64,000 nucleotides of DNA. It comes from CBDCRK01 sp965220955. Lineage in GTDB: Bacteria; Desulfobacterota; Binatia; Bin18; CBDCRK01. The position numbers and the translations under genes were made by a program. Below the pieces are notes generated by a model, which was not told the origin of the DNA, did no database searches, and saw only the letters and a list, made by a program, of their open reading frames with translations. Shown here piece after piece: positions 16,225 through 24,398 of the stretch (position 1 is its first letter; each line of letters opens with the position of its first letter). Location: contig CBDCRK010000015.1 of assembly GCA_965220955.1 (NCBI GenBank), positions 124,001 to 188,000 on the forward strand. The letters are read 5' to 3'.

Positions 16225-17936
16225 CCATGCGTGTCATCGCCCTCGAAGGCCTGGTCAAAGTCTGCCTGGGGGTAGAGCCGCCGGGCCAGCCGGTGCTGAT
16301 GGGCTGCGGCCACATCCTTGCCCGCGCACGCCAGCAGGTTTCCGTAAGCGAAACGCAGATAGTAGACCTCCTGCTGGGTCAGCGGCATCTGCCAAGCGTG
16401 CTCACGCCGCCGCAGGCGCTCATCGGGCAGCATCAACGCTGGGTTGGCCTCCAGGGCGTCCGCCACGACCTGGTACTGCACCATCGCCCGGTCCGGGTCG
16501 CCGGCCAAGGCGTAAGCAAACCCCAGATCACGGCGAAAGCGCAGACGCGAAGGGGCCGCCTCCGCGTTGCGCTGCGCCACCGCCACGGCCTCCTCATGGC
16601 TGCCTTCGATCGCCAGCGCCCACACTACGCTGCTCTGCAACCAGTCCCGCTCGGGCTCGTGCTGAGCCAGATGGCGATGCCAGGCAGAAGGACGCGTAAA
16701 GACAAACGAGTAGCGCAGATCGGTCACGACACAGGCCAGGACAAAGACCACCGCCGCGAAGCGTCCCGCGGCCTGCGTGCCAGCAGACCCGTGCGCTCGC
16801 AACCATCCATAGGCGAAACCGACCACCAGCGCGATAGAGGCAATGGAAGACAGATAGCGGTGCCGGGAAAACGCAAAAGACAAGCCCAGCGCATGGTGGT
16901 CAATCACTCCCAGGATGGGCGACACCCCAATCAGAAACCACACGGCCGCCGCCAGCGGGCTGCGGCTCCTGGATGCAAAGCGACACAGGACCACCAGCCC
17001 CCCAACACAGCCCACCAGCGCCAGCCAACCCAGTGGGTCGGTGAGCGACACCTCCCACCGCCACAGGCGCAACACGCTCTCGACCGGGACCAGCGACAGG
17101 AACCCGTGCCACCACAGAGACCGGGCCGCAATCAGGAGCCGTTCGAGGAGCGTAAAGTCGTGCTGCCTGGAATAGCTGACCGCCGCGAACAGGTACCAGG
17201 CAAGCCCTGCCATCGCAACCGAGACACCAGCCACGGGTGCCAAACGCGCCCAGAACGCCCGCATCAGCCGGCCGGCTTGCCACCAGTGGACCACCGCCAC
17301 GGCCGCAGGCGTGACGACCGCCAGCGTCTTGAACAGGCTGCCGGCCACCACGAGCAGGCACACCGCTGTGACCCGCCTCCACGAGACCGGGGCCCGATCA
17401 CCTCCGCGTGGGAACCAGACCCACACGGCCAGCAAGACACACAGGGCCGCCAACAGTTCTTTACGCCCCATCACCAGGGCTGGCGCCACCATCTGTCCCG
17501 GATGGACCGCGAACACCAGAGCGATCAACCACGCCCCCGGCACCGCGAAACGCCGCAGCAAGGCCCACACCAGCCACACGTTCACGCAGTGAATGGCAAC
17601 ATTCGCCGCATGGAAACCCGGCGCGTAGAACGCGCCCCACAGCCAGCGCTCCAGCCAGAAAGTCGAGTATAAGAGCGGCCACCAGTAGACGTCTCTCTCA
17701 GCCATCGGCTGGGCAAAGGCGTCCATCCGCTTGCCCGGCTCGAACCACAGGGCGTAGAGCCCGTCCCCGTCCAGCAGGCGGGGGTTCCAGACGATGTATT
17801 TCAGGTCATCCCAGACCCAGCCGCCCCACACGATCATCGGCAGGAAAGCGACGACCGTCAGCAAGACGAGAGACACGCCGGCGGAAGCTGAGCGTACCGT
17901 CGCGGGCGCCACGCCACGAACAAGCTCAGGATACAT
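16218..17936 (-). CDS. TMTC-like GT-C membrane protein with TPR-type tail
   Basis: It encodes 572 residues. About 10 membrane helices are visible up to residue 415. The first extracytoplasmic loop has WGGWVWDDLKYIVWNPRLL (a D-D motif as in GT-C mannosyltransferases), and ALVFAVHPGQMVAPALVMGR, then KELLAALCVLL, matches the HP.....W..GRKDLL signature of TMTC-type proteins. The C-terminal 130 residues (EEAVAVAQRNAEAAPSRLRF, DLGFAYALAGDPDRAMVQYQ) are tetratricopeptide-like. Such proteins use a polyprenyl-phosphate sugar to glycosylate proteins or glycans on the outer side of the membrane. Its stop overlaps the start of the sulfatase gene, so both are one transcript. Confidence 0.7.
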   Translation of the reverse strand: MYPELVRGVAPATVRSASAGVSLVLLTVVAFLPMIVWGGWVWDDLKYIVWNPRLLDGDGLYALWFEPGKRMDAFAQPMAERDVYWWPLLYSTFWLERWLWGAFYAPGFHAANVAIHCVNVWLVWALLRRFAVPGAWLIALVFAVHPGQMVAPALVMGRKELLAALCVLLAVWVWFPRGGDRAPVSWRRVTAVCLLVVAGSLFKTLAVVTPAAVAVVHWWQAGRLMRAFWARLAPVAGVSVAMAGLAWYLFAAVSYSRQHDFTLLERLLIAARSLWWHGFLSLVPVESVLRLWRWEVSLTDPLGWLALVGCVGGLVVLCRFASRSRSPLAAAVWFLIGVSPILGVIDHHALGLSFAFSRHRYLSSIASIALVVGFAYGWLRAHGSAGTQAAGRFAAVVFVLACVVTDLRYSFVFTRPSAWHRHLAQHEPERDWLQSSVVWALAIEGSHEEAVAVAQRNAEAAPSRLRFRRDLGFAYALAGDPDRAMVQYQVVADALEANPALMLPDERLRRREHAWQMPLTQQEVYYLRFAYGNLLACAGKDVAAAHQHRLARRLYPQADFDQAFEGDDTHGC

Positions 17937-17938
17937 TT

Positions 17939-18157
17939 CTAGTCGGATATCTCCCGCAAGAAATTCACGAACTCCTGCATCGCGGGGGTGAAACCGCGGC
18001 CCTGAGAACGCTCAACAAACTGCCGGTCGCAGTGGGCTTCGAGGCTGCGGATCTGCTGGCTCAGCGTAGACTGGGTCGGGAGGTTCTTTGACGCCGCACG
18101 GGAAAAGCTGCCCGTCTCAACCACGTCACAGCAAACTTTGAAGGTTTCCAGGTACAT
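17939..18157 (-). pseudogene. LysR-type regulator, N-terminal fragment
   Basis: MYLETFKVCCDVVETGSFSR, then AASKNLPTQSTLSQQIRSLE, is a clear LysR winged-helix DNA-binding domain. Family members are near 300 residues; this one stops after about 72 with FTPAMQEFVNFLREISD. The effector-binding domain is missing. It lies 2 bases before the TMTC-like gene and just after the UbiA gene, so a former regulator gene appears to have been deleted when these genes were brought together. Ser in place of Ala in the usual T.S.VSQQI segment is tolerated. Confidence 0.75.
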
Positions 18158-18193
18158 ATCAACCACAACAGGCGCGGAGTAAGCTGCCATGAT

Positions 18194-19630
18194 TTACAGC
18201 GCGGCAACGAATGCGGCCAGGATGCCGGCGGTGGTCAGCCAGCTCGTCCGGTCGCGGAACGCGAACGTCACCGGGTCCTCGTCCACGGCGCCGCGATTGG
18301 CGAGCAGCGTCATGCGCCCCAACCAGTAGACCAGCAGCGGGCAGACCCACCACAGGAATTCCGGGCGGGCATAGCGTCCGCTCACTTCCAGGCTCTGGAT
18401 GTAGAGGGCGAACACCACCACCGCGGCCATGCTGCTGGCCGCGCCGAGGGCCGTCAGCACGGGCAGATCAGCAGTGGAATACGCGCGGCCGCTGGTCGTG
18501 GAGCGGCCAGATCGGGGCAGCCCCCGCAGCTCGCTTTGGCGCTTGACGAGGGCCAGAGAGAGAAAGACGAAGCCGAAGAATGCCAGGAACCAGGGTGACA
18601 ACGGGACCGCAACGGCTTCCGCGCCGGCGAGCACACGGATGGCAAAGAGCAGGGCCAGCGTGATGACATCGACGAAGATCTTGCGCTTGAGGAACAGCGA
18701 ATAGGCGAACGTCACGAGCATGTAGAGAAGGACGTACAGTCCCGCCTGGGCGGACAATCCGCAGGCCAGGGCGAGTCCACCCGCCGCCAGCACCGCGCCG
18801 ATGCCGATCGCCGGCAGCAACGGCATCTTTCCTGCCGCCAGCGGACGATGGCGTTTAGCGTAGTGCAGGCGGTCGTGCGGGAGATCGAGCAGATCGTTCA
18901 GCAGGTAGGCGCCCGACGCCGCGGCCGACAGCGCTGCGAACACCCCGGCCGCCACCAGATACAGCTCTGCCTGGGTCTCGTGCGCCGCAATGAGGGGAAC
19001 GAATACGAGCACGTTCTTGATCCACTGGTGCGGGCGCAAGGCGCGAACATAGTCGAGCGGACGGCCGCCAAGCCCGGGCAGAAACCGGGCAGCGTCATCC
19101 AACCCGCGCACTTGCCACGCGAGGCGCGCCGAGAGGTTGACGCCGATTGCCCGCCGTGCCCGTTTCCAGACGGCCAGATCGCGCCGCTCATTGCCGATGT
19201 AATCGAACCCGCCCTCGTCGAATCGCTCGACCAGGGCGGCAGCCTTCCGCTCGCCGGCCAGGTTGACGCGTCCGTCCGAGGCGAGATAGCCCGCCGCCCC
19301 CACGCTCTCGGCAAGCGGTGCGACTGCGAGTTCATCGGCGGCGGAAACCAGCCAGACTTCGCGCCCCGCCGCCTTGGCGGCGGCGATTTCGTCCAGCACG
19401 GCCGGGTTCAAGACCAGTGTCTCCGGCGGCAGGGGCACCGCCCGGGCGACTCGGCGCTTCAGCGCCGCGCGTCCCTCGGCAAGCCAGAACGGGAGGGCGA
19501 ACAACCGGAGCGGGGAGGCCGCGACCAGCCGGGTCGCACCCTCGATCAACAGATCACCGCTGACCAGCGAGCCGTCGACGTCAACGACCAACGGCACTGC
19601 GGCATCATTCCTGGTCTGTTTGCCATCCAT
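18194..19630 (-). CDS. HAD domain - UbiA prenyltransferase fusion (DPPR synthase-like)
   Basis: It encodes 478 residues. Residues 10-170 are a HAD phosphatase-like domain (DVDGSLVSGD with Asp17 and Asp19). Residues 190-478 are a UbiA membrane prenyltransferase of about 8-9 helices. LRPHQWIKNVLVFVPL precedes the first Asp-rich motif NDLLDLPHD (245-253), and KRKIFVDVITLALLFAIRVL carries the second. The UbiA part resembles decaprenyl-phosphate 5-phosphoribosyltransferase, which attaches phosphoribose to a polyprenyl phosphate; the HAD part could remove the 5-phosphate. That would supply the DprE1/DprE2 substrate, consistent with the neighbourhood. HAD-UbiA fusions with this order are known. The downstream genes are on the same strand. 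Confidence 0.85.
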   Translation of the reverse strand: MDGKQTRNDAAVPLVVDVDGSLVSGDLLIEGATRLVAASPLRLFALPFWLAEGRAALKRRVARAVPLPPETLVLNPAVLDEIAAAKAAGREVWLVSAADELAVAPLAESVGAAGYLASDGRVNLAGERKAAALVERFDEGGFDYIGNERRDLAVWKRARRAIGVNLSARLAWQVRGLDDAARFLPGLGGRPLDYVRALRPHQWIKNVLVFVPLIAAHETQAELYLVAAGVFAALSAAASGAYLLNDLLDLPHDRLHYAKRHRPLAAGKMPLLPAIGIGAVLAAGGLALACGLSAQAGLYVLLYMLVTFAYSLFLKRKIFVDVITLALLFAIRVLAGAEAVAVPLSPWFLAFFGFVFLSLALVKRQSELRGLPRSGRSTTSGRAYSTADLPVLTALGAASSMAAVVVFALYIQSLEVSGRYARPEFLWWVCPLLVYWLGRMTLLANRGAVDEDPVTFAFRDRTSWLTTAGILAAFVAAL

Positions 19631-19687
19631 GATGAATCGCTACGTTGCCGCTACAAGTTGTATGATCTCAATTCGACCAGAAGCATG

Positions 19688-20308
19688 TCACGCCTTCGGG
19701 CGAAAGTGGCAGGCTACCCAGTGACCTCCCCCGATATGTTTGAACTCGGGAGCTTCTTTTTCACACACCTTCTCCTTATACATGCAGCGCGTGTGAAAAT
19801 GGCAGCCACTCGGCGACTCGATAGGGCTGGGCACGTCACCTTCAAGAATAATGCGCTTCTTCGTGACGGTAGGATCGGGAATGGGGACGGCTGATAGCAG
19901 GGCTTCCGTTTGCAGCAACGAAGCTACCCGCTCGGCCTTTCCGGTACCTTTGGCAATCTTGTGAATCTCCAACGGCTCGCCAATAATGCTTCCCACCGTC
20001 ATGCGTGGGTTGAGAGAAGCATAGGGATCTTGAAAGATGATTTGCATCTCCCGGCGCAAGTTGCGCATCGCATTCTTGTCCAACGCGGTTACGTCCTGGC
20101 CTTCGAAGTGAATCTTGCCGTCAGTTGGTTCGATCAGGCGCAGAATCGACAAGGCAGTGACGCTTTTCCCACATCCGGACTTCCCCACGACCCCTACGGT
20201 CTCGCCTTTTTCCAGCGAGTAACTAACCCCGTTGACAGCTCGGGCAAGGCCGTCGTCAGTGAAAAACTACCTGCGCAAGCCACGAATGTCGAGCAGCAAG
20301 TCCTGCAT
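19688..20308 (-). pseudogene. Oligopeptide ABC transporter ATPase (OppF/DppF-like), internally deleted
   Basis: MQDLLLDIRGLRR is followed by an in-frame TAG (20267-20269), then FFTDDGLARAVNGVSYSLE. The Walker A (VGKSGCGKSVTAL) and Q-loop (IIFQDPYASLNPRMTVGSII) are present. After GKAERVASLLQT the sequence jumps directly to EALLSAVPIPDP, so the helical domain end, LSGGQ signature, Walker B and H-loop are gone. The C-terminal cysteine-rich zinc-like tail (GCHFHTRCMYKEKVC) remains. Two independent lesions show it is dead. Confidence 0.9.
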
Positions 20309-20392
20309 CAGGTCTTCGTTCGCGAGTGATTTGGATAGCCTTAAATGCGAGAATAAAACAGCCTGTCCTTATAACAACCACTACCCTGGATG

Positions 20393-20671
20393 TCAACCGG
20401 ATATCAACCGAGGTCCAGGTCCGGCGGTGAGCGGGATTACTCCAAACGGTACCGTGCGATCTGGAATTCGAAGCGGGATTTCTTCCCTTGCCAAGTCGTT
20501 GAGCAGGGCCAAGGCGGTGCTGTAAAACGCCGGGGCAGTCATCAACTCGACGACACCTTGGGCTGTATCAAGGGTTCGCACGATACCCAAACCCTCGTAA
20601 GCCCCCATAAGGTTGCAGAGAAGGGCAATATTGCGCCGCCGTACTTGTACCAACAATCGCACCGCTTCCAT
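20393..20671 (-). CDS. DUF4911-like small protein
   Basis: It encodes 92 residues from MEAVRLLVQVRRRNIALLCN. The pattern of a strand, then RRRNIALLCNLMGAYEGLGI, a second strand (VVELMTAPAFY) and a helix is that of small DUF4911 proteins, whose role is unknown. An earlier ATG at 20692 (MNRGRSD) is possible. The C-terminus IPLTAGPGPRLISG looks disordered. Stands alone between two decayed regions. Confidence 0.5.
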   Translation of the reverse strand: MEAVRLLVQVRRRNIALLCNLMGAYEGLGIVRTLDTAQGVVELMTAPAFYSTALALLNDLAREEIPLRIPDRTVPFGVIPLTAGPGPRLISG

Positions 20672-20906
20672 ATCAGACCTGCCGCGATTCATCGCTTGTT
20701 CGTTAGGTTGTGAAGGTGTCCGGCAGGGGATTATTAAGACGCTTTGCGTGAGAATTTCCGACATGCTAAATGATGGGTGTGACCCGAACCTCAGCCCCAA
20801 TATGAAATTTCGCCTTCAATTACTTTCTTATTGAGCTTCTTGTTGAGGTGTAGCCCTTCCAGGATAAACTCAAGCCCTTCAGCCTCCCCGTACCCCGTGA
20901 AACGCT

Positions 20907-21236
20907 CTATCCATCATCCGCCATCCGCGGCTCTTTTTCATACAGTGTCACCCCAACACGCTGGATATGCTCAATCACATCGGGGTCGCTAATGTCATGG
21001 AAGATGGATAAATCAAGCGTATAGGGTAGGAGCAGGTCGTCCAGGTCATCGGCGATTCTGTAGAGCGCGTTCAGCGTCAGGTCGGCGTCGCCGCAGAGGG
21101 TCAGGTCAATGTCGGAGCCGTTTTTATAGCCGCCTTTAGCGCGTGAGCCGTACAAAATCGCTTTTTTCACTTGCGGGTAGCGGACGAAGACGGCGCATAT
21201 ATTTTGGAGGGCGTGTTCTGGCAAGCCGTATTTCAT
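20907..21236 (-). CDS. Minimal nucleotidyltransferase (MNT family)
   Basis: It encodes 109 residues. AILYGSRAKGGYKNGSDIDL is the signature of minimal nucleotidyltransferases (GSRA.G....SDIDL, two catalytic acidic residues). TLDLSIFHDISDPDVIEHIQ carries the third. Members are often MntA antitoxins that modify a HEPN toxin with AMP; others sit alone. Its ATG overlaps the previous gene's stop (ATGA). The upstream product does not look like HEPN, so toxin-antitoxin function is not supported here. Confidence 0.85.
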   Translation of the reverse strand: MKYGLPEHALQNICAVFVRYPQVKKAILYGSRAKGGYKNGSDIDLTLCGDADLTLNALYRIADDLDDLLLPYTLDLSIFHDISDPDVIEHIQRVGVTLYEKEPRMADDG

Positions 21237-21439
21237 GCCGATTCCTCCTGTTTCAGGCGCTCCAGTTTGGTGCGCAAGGCCTGGAATTCCGCAAAGTATG
21301 TGTCAAGAATCGCCGCAACAATCTGGGTGGCAGTGGCCTCATTTGATTCTTGTTCAGCCGTTCTGTGAGCAGTTTCTTTACGCCGCCTCAATATGTGGCA
21401 GGTCTTTGCCTTAGTCTTCTCCCCGATAGAGCGGTTCAT
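21233..21439 (-). CDS. Small protein coupled to the nucleotidyltransferase
   Basis: It encodes at most 68 residues. The second half (ATQIVAAILDTYFAEFQALR, then TKLERLKQEESA) is a good helical, coiled-coil-like sequence, while the first half is basic and less protein-like. The stop is overlapped by the nucleotidyltransferase start, which suggests real translation. It may be the C-terminal remnant of a longer gene; nucleotidyltransferases of this type often follow restriction subunit genes. No family recognised. Confidence 0.35.
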   Translation of the reverse strand: MNRSIGEKTKAKTCHILRRRKETAHRTAEQESNEATATQIVAAILDTYFAEFQALRTKLERLKQEESA

Positions 21440-21564
21440 CAGTGGTCAACGATGGGCAATGGGTTCCCCATTCTCTTTTCAAGCCGTTTCGTAAATCCCA
21501 TTCGTCTAATGGATTACCGCATAGCAGCATCTGTCCACTTGGGTCAGCCCATATACGTGATCTC

Positions 21565-21690
21565 TTACGAACGAGTTCCCTCCCCGGGGAGATCAGATAG
21601 CACCTCGTCTCCCTCTTGAATGTTCAGGGCCTTACGAACTTCCACAGGAATAGTGACCTGTCCTTTGGCGGTAACCTGTGCAATCGGCAT
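21565..21690 (-). CDS. AbrB/MazE-type antitoxin domain, short
   Basis: It encodes 41 residues. MPIAQVTAKGQVTIPVEVRK, then ALNIQEGDEVL, is a SpoVT-AbrB swapped-hairpin DNA-binding domain as in MazE, VapB and PrlF antitoxins. These are normally 70-85 residues with a toxin-binding tail; here only SDLPGEGTRS follows before a stop, so the tail is missing or frameshifted. No toxin is found next to it. Probably a remnant of a toxin-antitoxin module. Confidence 0.7.
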   Translation of the reverse strand: MPIAQVTAKGQVTIPVEVRKALNIQEGDEVLSDLPGEGTRS

Positions 21691-22179
21691 AATTCCGTTC
21701 TCTTTATATGCTTACATTGTCTTCTTCTCATTGTACATCTCTTGTCTACTTTTTGCTGTTCACAAAAATATGGCAGAAAAAGGGGCAAGCCTGCTTTTGA
21801 CTGTTTATTGTCTTGCTGAGAGGTCCGAAGTGAGGCGTTAGAAGCGGGTCAAGGCAGGTTTGACACTCTGAGAATATATTGTTTTCTCCACCAACGCCGC
21901 AGGCCAGCAACACAGGCCGCCACCTTTTGATCAAGGCTTGGCTGCTGCAGGCACAACACTAGCCAGGCACCTCTCCACACCCCTTGTGGAGAAGAGTGCC
22001 CATTTGGTATGGATTTCAGGAAATACTATGGATAACCAGCTTATAAGCTAATAATATGCTGCATCATACTGCCTGGTGTTGCTGCGGGAAGGCTGGGCTG
22101 GCGATACGTTCAAAGCAGAATTCTAGGCTTGGAGCCAATGGCTTGATGTAACAGACGGATAACATTGAAGGAGGGTATC
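21691..22179. other. Intergenic stretch without a gene
   Basis: About 490 bases, AT-rich relative to the preceding block. I see no convincing coding frame on either strand. The last 20 bases hold the ribosome site (GAAGGAGGG) of the dioxygenase gene. Confidence 0.5.
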
Positions 22180-23064
22180 ATGGCAAGTATCACCCAACTG
22201 GGATATTTGGGCCTGAGTGTCGGGGATGTTGATGAGTGGGAGCGTTTTGCCACCCAGGTTCTGGGGTTGCAGGCTAACGAGCGGGACAATGATGGATCCC
22301 TGTTTCTGCGGATGGATGAGTATCATCACCGGTTTATTGTCCATCCCCATGGCAACGATGATGTGGCCTATATTGGCTGGGAAGTTACGGACGAGCATGC
22401 CCTGCATGCCCTAGCCAACCAACTCAAGGCTGCTGGCGTAGAGGTCAAGCCTGGTACGCCAGAGGAGATAACAGCCCGTCGGGTAGCTGATCTGATCCGC
22501 TTTCAAGATCCTAGTGGGATTCCCTCAGAAATTTTCTACGGCCCCCTGGTCCATTTTGAGCGTCCGTTTCAGCCACCTCGCCCGATCTCTGGATTTAAAA
22601 CCGGTGAATTGGGATTAGGACATTTTGTTATGGCAGTGGAGAATGCTGATCGCAGCCTCCAGTTTTACCGTGATGTCTTAGGGATGCGCATCAGTGACTT
22701 TGTGCAGATCTCGCCAGCACCAGGGGTGAAGCTGAAGGTGACCTTTTTCCATTGCAACCCGCGTCATCATTCCCTGGCCTTTTATGAGATGCCCCAAGCC
22801 CCCAAGCGCTTGCACCACTTCATGCTGCAGCTGCAGACCCTAGATGATGTAGGCTCAACCTATTACCTGTGTCAGGATCAGGGGGTGCCGATTACCATGA
22901 ATCTGGGGCGTCATACCAATGACCACATGACGTCATTCTATATGCGAACGCCATCTGGCTTTGCTGTCGAATATGGCTGGGGAGCACGGGAAGTGGACGA
23001 TGCCACCTGGCAGGTGCAGTTGCATACCTCGGGCAGCATCTGGGGGCATCAAGGGAACTTATAA
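22180..23064 (+). CDS. Extradiol ring-cleavage dioxygenase (BphC/HsaC-like, VOC fold)
   Basis: It encodes 294 residues; ATG 22180 follows GAAGGAGGGTATC. It is a two-domain vicinal oxygen chelate protein. The second domain carries the iron ligands in the usual places: GLGHFVMAV (His near 148), RLHHFMLQL (His near 212) and GFAVEYGW (Glu near 263). Length and layout match 2,3-dihydroxybiphenyl 1,2-dioxygenases and steroid HsaC enzymes, which split a catechol ring next to the hydroxyls. It is followed 13 bases later by an acyl-CoA dehydrogenase. A hydrolase and a hydratase that could act next lie at 31.6-33.6 kb. The exact substrate cannot be read from sequence. Confidence 0.9.
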   Translation: MASITQLGYLGLSVGDVDEWERFATQVLGLQANERDNDGSLFLRMDEYHHRFIVHPHGNDDVAYIGWEVTDEHALHALANQLKAAGVEVKPGTPEEITARRVADLIRFQDPSGIPSEIFYGPLVHFERPFQPPRPISGFKTGELGLGHFVMAVENADRSLQFYRDVLGMRISDFVQISPAPGVKLKVTFFHCNPRHHSLAFYEMPQAPKRLHHFMLQLQTLDDVGSTYYLCQDQGVPITMNLGRHTNDHMTSFYMRTPSGFAVEYGWGAREVDDATWQVQLHTSGSIWGHQGNL

Positions 23065-23077
23065 TTGGGGAGGACCC

Positions 23078-24268
23078 ATGGACTTTCAATACACCCCTGA
23101 ACAAGAAGTCTTTCGGCAGGAGGTGCGGAGCTGGCTGGAAGCCAATCTGCCGTCTGATCTGTGCGTTGACGATGCCATGGATGAGCGCGTTGCCCGGGAC
23201 CGGGAGACCTTTGAGAAACGGATCGCCTGGCACAAGAAGCTCTATGAAGCTGGTTGGGTGGGGCTGGCCTGGCCGCAGGAATATGGTGGCCGTGGGGCCA
23301 GCCTCATAGAACAGATTATCTACAACGAAGAGTACTCCCGGGCTCGGGCTCCCATACTGCCCGGATATATTGGGCTGCAGCTTGCTGGTCCGACCCTTAT
23401 TCACTGGGGAACCGAAGAGCAAAAGAAACAATTTCTTCCTCGGATTCTTGGCGGCAATGATGTCTGGTGCCAGGGCTATTCCGAGCCCGGGTCTGGCTCG
23501 GATTTGGCCAGTCTCCAGACCCGAGCCGTTGACATGGGAGACCATTTTATTGTTAACGGACAAAAGGTCTGGACCTCAGGCGCCCAGTATGCTGACTGGA
23601 TGGTTTTACTGGCGCGAACCAATCCAGAAGCGCCCAAGCACAAAGGAATCAGTTACTTCCTGCTCGAGATGAAAAGCCCAGGAGTGACCGTACGACCGCT
23701 TGTGCTTATGAACGGTCACAGCCACTTCAACGAAGTCTTCTTTGAGGACGTACGGATCCCCAAGCCCCATCTTCTTGGTCCCCAAAATGAAGGCTGGAAA
23801 GTTGCGATCACAACCTTGATGTTCGAGCGTGGGGGTGCTAGCGGTAGCGGGCACAGCTCGCAAGTCAGACGGCTGGCAACGTTGGCCAAGCAGGTGATGA
23901 TCAACGGCCAGCCAGCCTGGGAGCAGGATTGGGTGCGGCAAAAACTGGCCACCTTTGCCAGCGAGTGTGAGGCGCTCAAATACACGCGCTTACGCAGCCT
24001 GACACGTCAGCTCAAAGGGCAGCCGCCTGGCCCCGAAGGATCTATTCTCAAACTGGGGGGGTCCGAATTAGGGGTCCGCATTGCCGCCTTTGCCAGCGAG
24101 TTACTGGGTCCTTATGCCTTGATCAATGACTCGACAGATATTGTTCCTGACGCTCCACGCTGGCTCAACCGCGTGCTGAGCGCACGGCAGTATACTATTG
24201 CTGGCGGAACCAGCGAAATTCAGCATAACATCATTGGCGAGCGTGTGTTAGGATTGCCAAAGGGGTGA
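23078..24268 (+). CDS. Acyl-CoA dehydrogenase
   Basis: It encodes 396 residues; ATG 23078 follows GGGGAGGACCC. The N-terminal helical domain (MDFQYTPEQEVFRQEVRSWL), the middle beta domain (CQGYSEPGSGSDLASLQTRA; HFIVNGQKVWTSGAQYADWM) and the FAD/CoA helical domain are all present. The conserved C-terminal signature QYTIAGGTSEIQHNIIGERV is intact. The family oxidises acyl-CoA to enoyl-CoA, passing electrons to ETF; this subgroup is common in sterol side-chain and branched or aromatic acid degradation. Co-transcribed with the dioxygenase. No FadE partner with alternating half-active sites is visible, so it probably works as a homo-oligomer. Confidence 0.93.
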   Translation: MDFQYTPEQEVFRQEVRSWLEANLPSDLCVDDAMDERVARDRETFEKRIAWHKKLYEAGWVGLAWPQEYGGRGASLIEQIIYNEEYSRARAPILPGYIGLQLAGPTLIHWGTEEQKKQFLPRILGGNDVWCQGYSEPGSGSDLASLQTRAVDMGDHFIVNGQKVWTSGAQYADWMVLLARTNPEAPKHKGISYFLLEMKSPGVTVRPLVLMNGHSHFNEVFFEDVRIPKPHLLGPQNEGWKVAITTLMFERGGASGSGHSSQVRRLATLAKQVMINGQPAWEQDWVRQKLATFASECEALKYTRLRSLTRQLKGQPPGPEGSILKLGGSELGVRIAAFASELLGPYALINDSTDIVPDAPRWLNRVLSARQYTIAGGTSEIQHNIIGERVLGLPKG

Positions 24269-24293
24269 GAAACCCACTCCCTTTCCTTCTGTC

Positions 24294-24313
24294 ATTCCCG
24301 TGCAAGCGGGAAT
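24294..24313. repeat. Intergenic hairpin repeat
   Basis: ATTCCCG and CGGGAAT are separated by six bases just after the acyl-CoA dehydrogenase stop and before a convergent gene. This is the common CATTCCCG...CGGGAATC type of dispersed bacterial intergenic repeat; it may act as a transcription end for either gene. Confidence 0.5.
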
Positions 24314-24398
24314 CTAGGAGCGAACGCCCCGAATGGCCGGGGGGCACTGAGGAAGGGTTGAACCCGTGCGGTTCTGCCCCCATGTCCTATAGCCCGAT

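Noticed and set aside
16134..17672. A 512-codon plus-strand frame opposite the TMTC-like gene
   Set aside because: Rich in Arg, Gln, His and Pro as expected for an antisense shadow; the minus-strand gene has membrane helices and family motifs.
18848..19894. A 348-codon plus-strand frame opposite the UbiA gene
   Set aside because: It covers the complement of the UbiA-HAD gene and has no recognisable domain.
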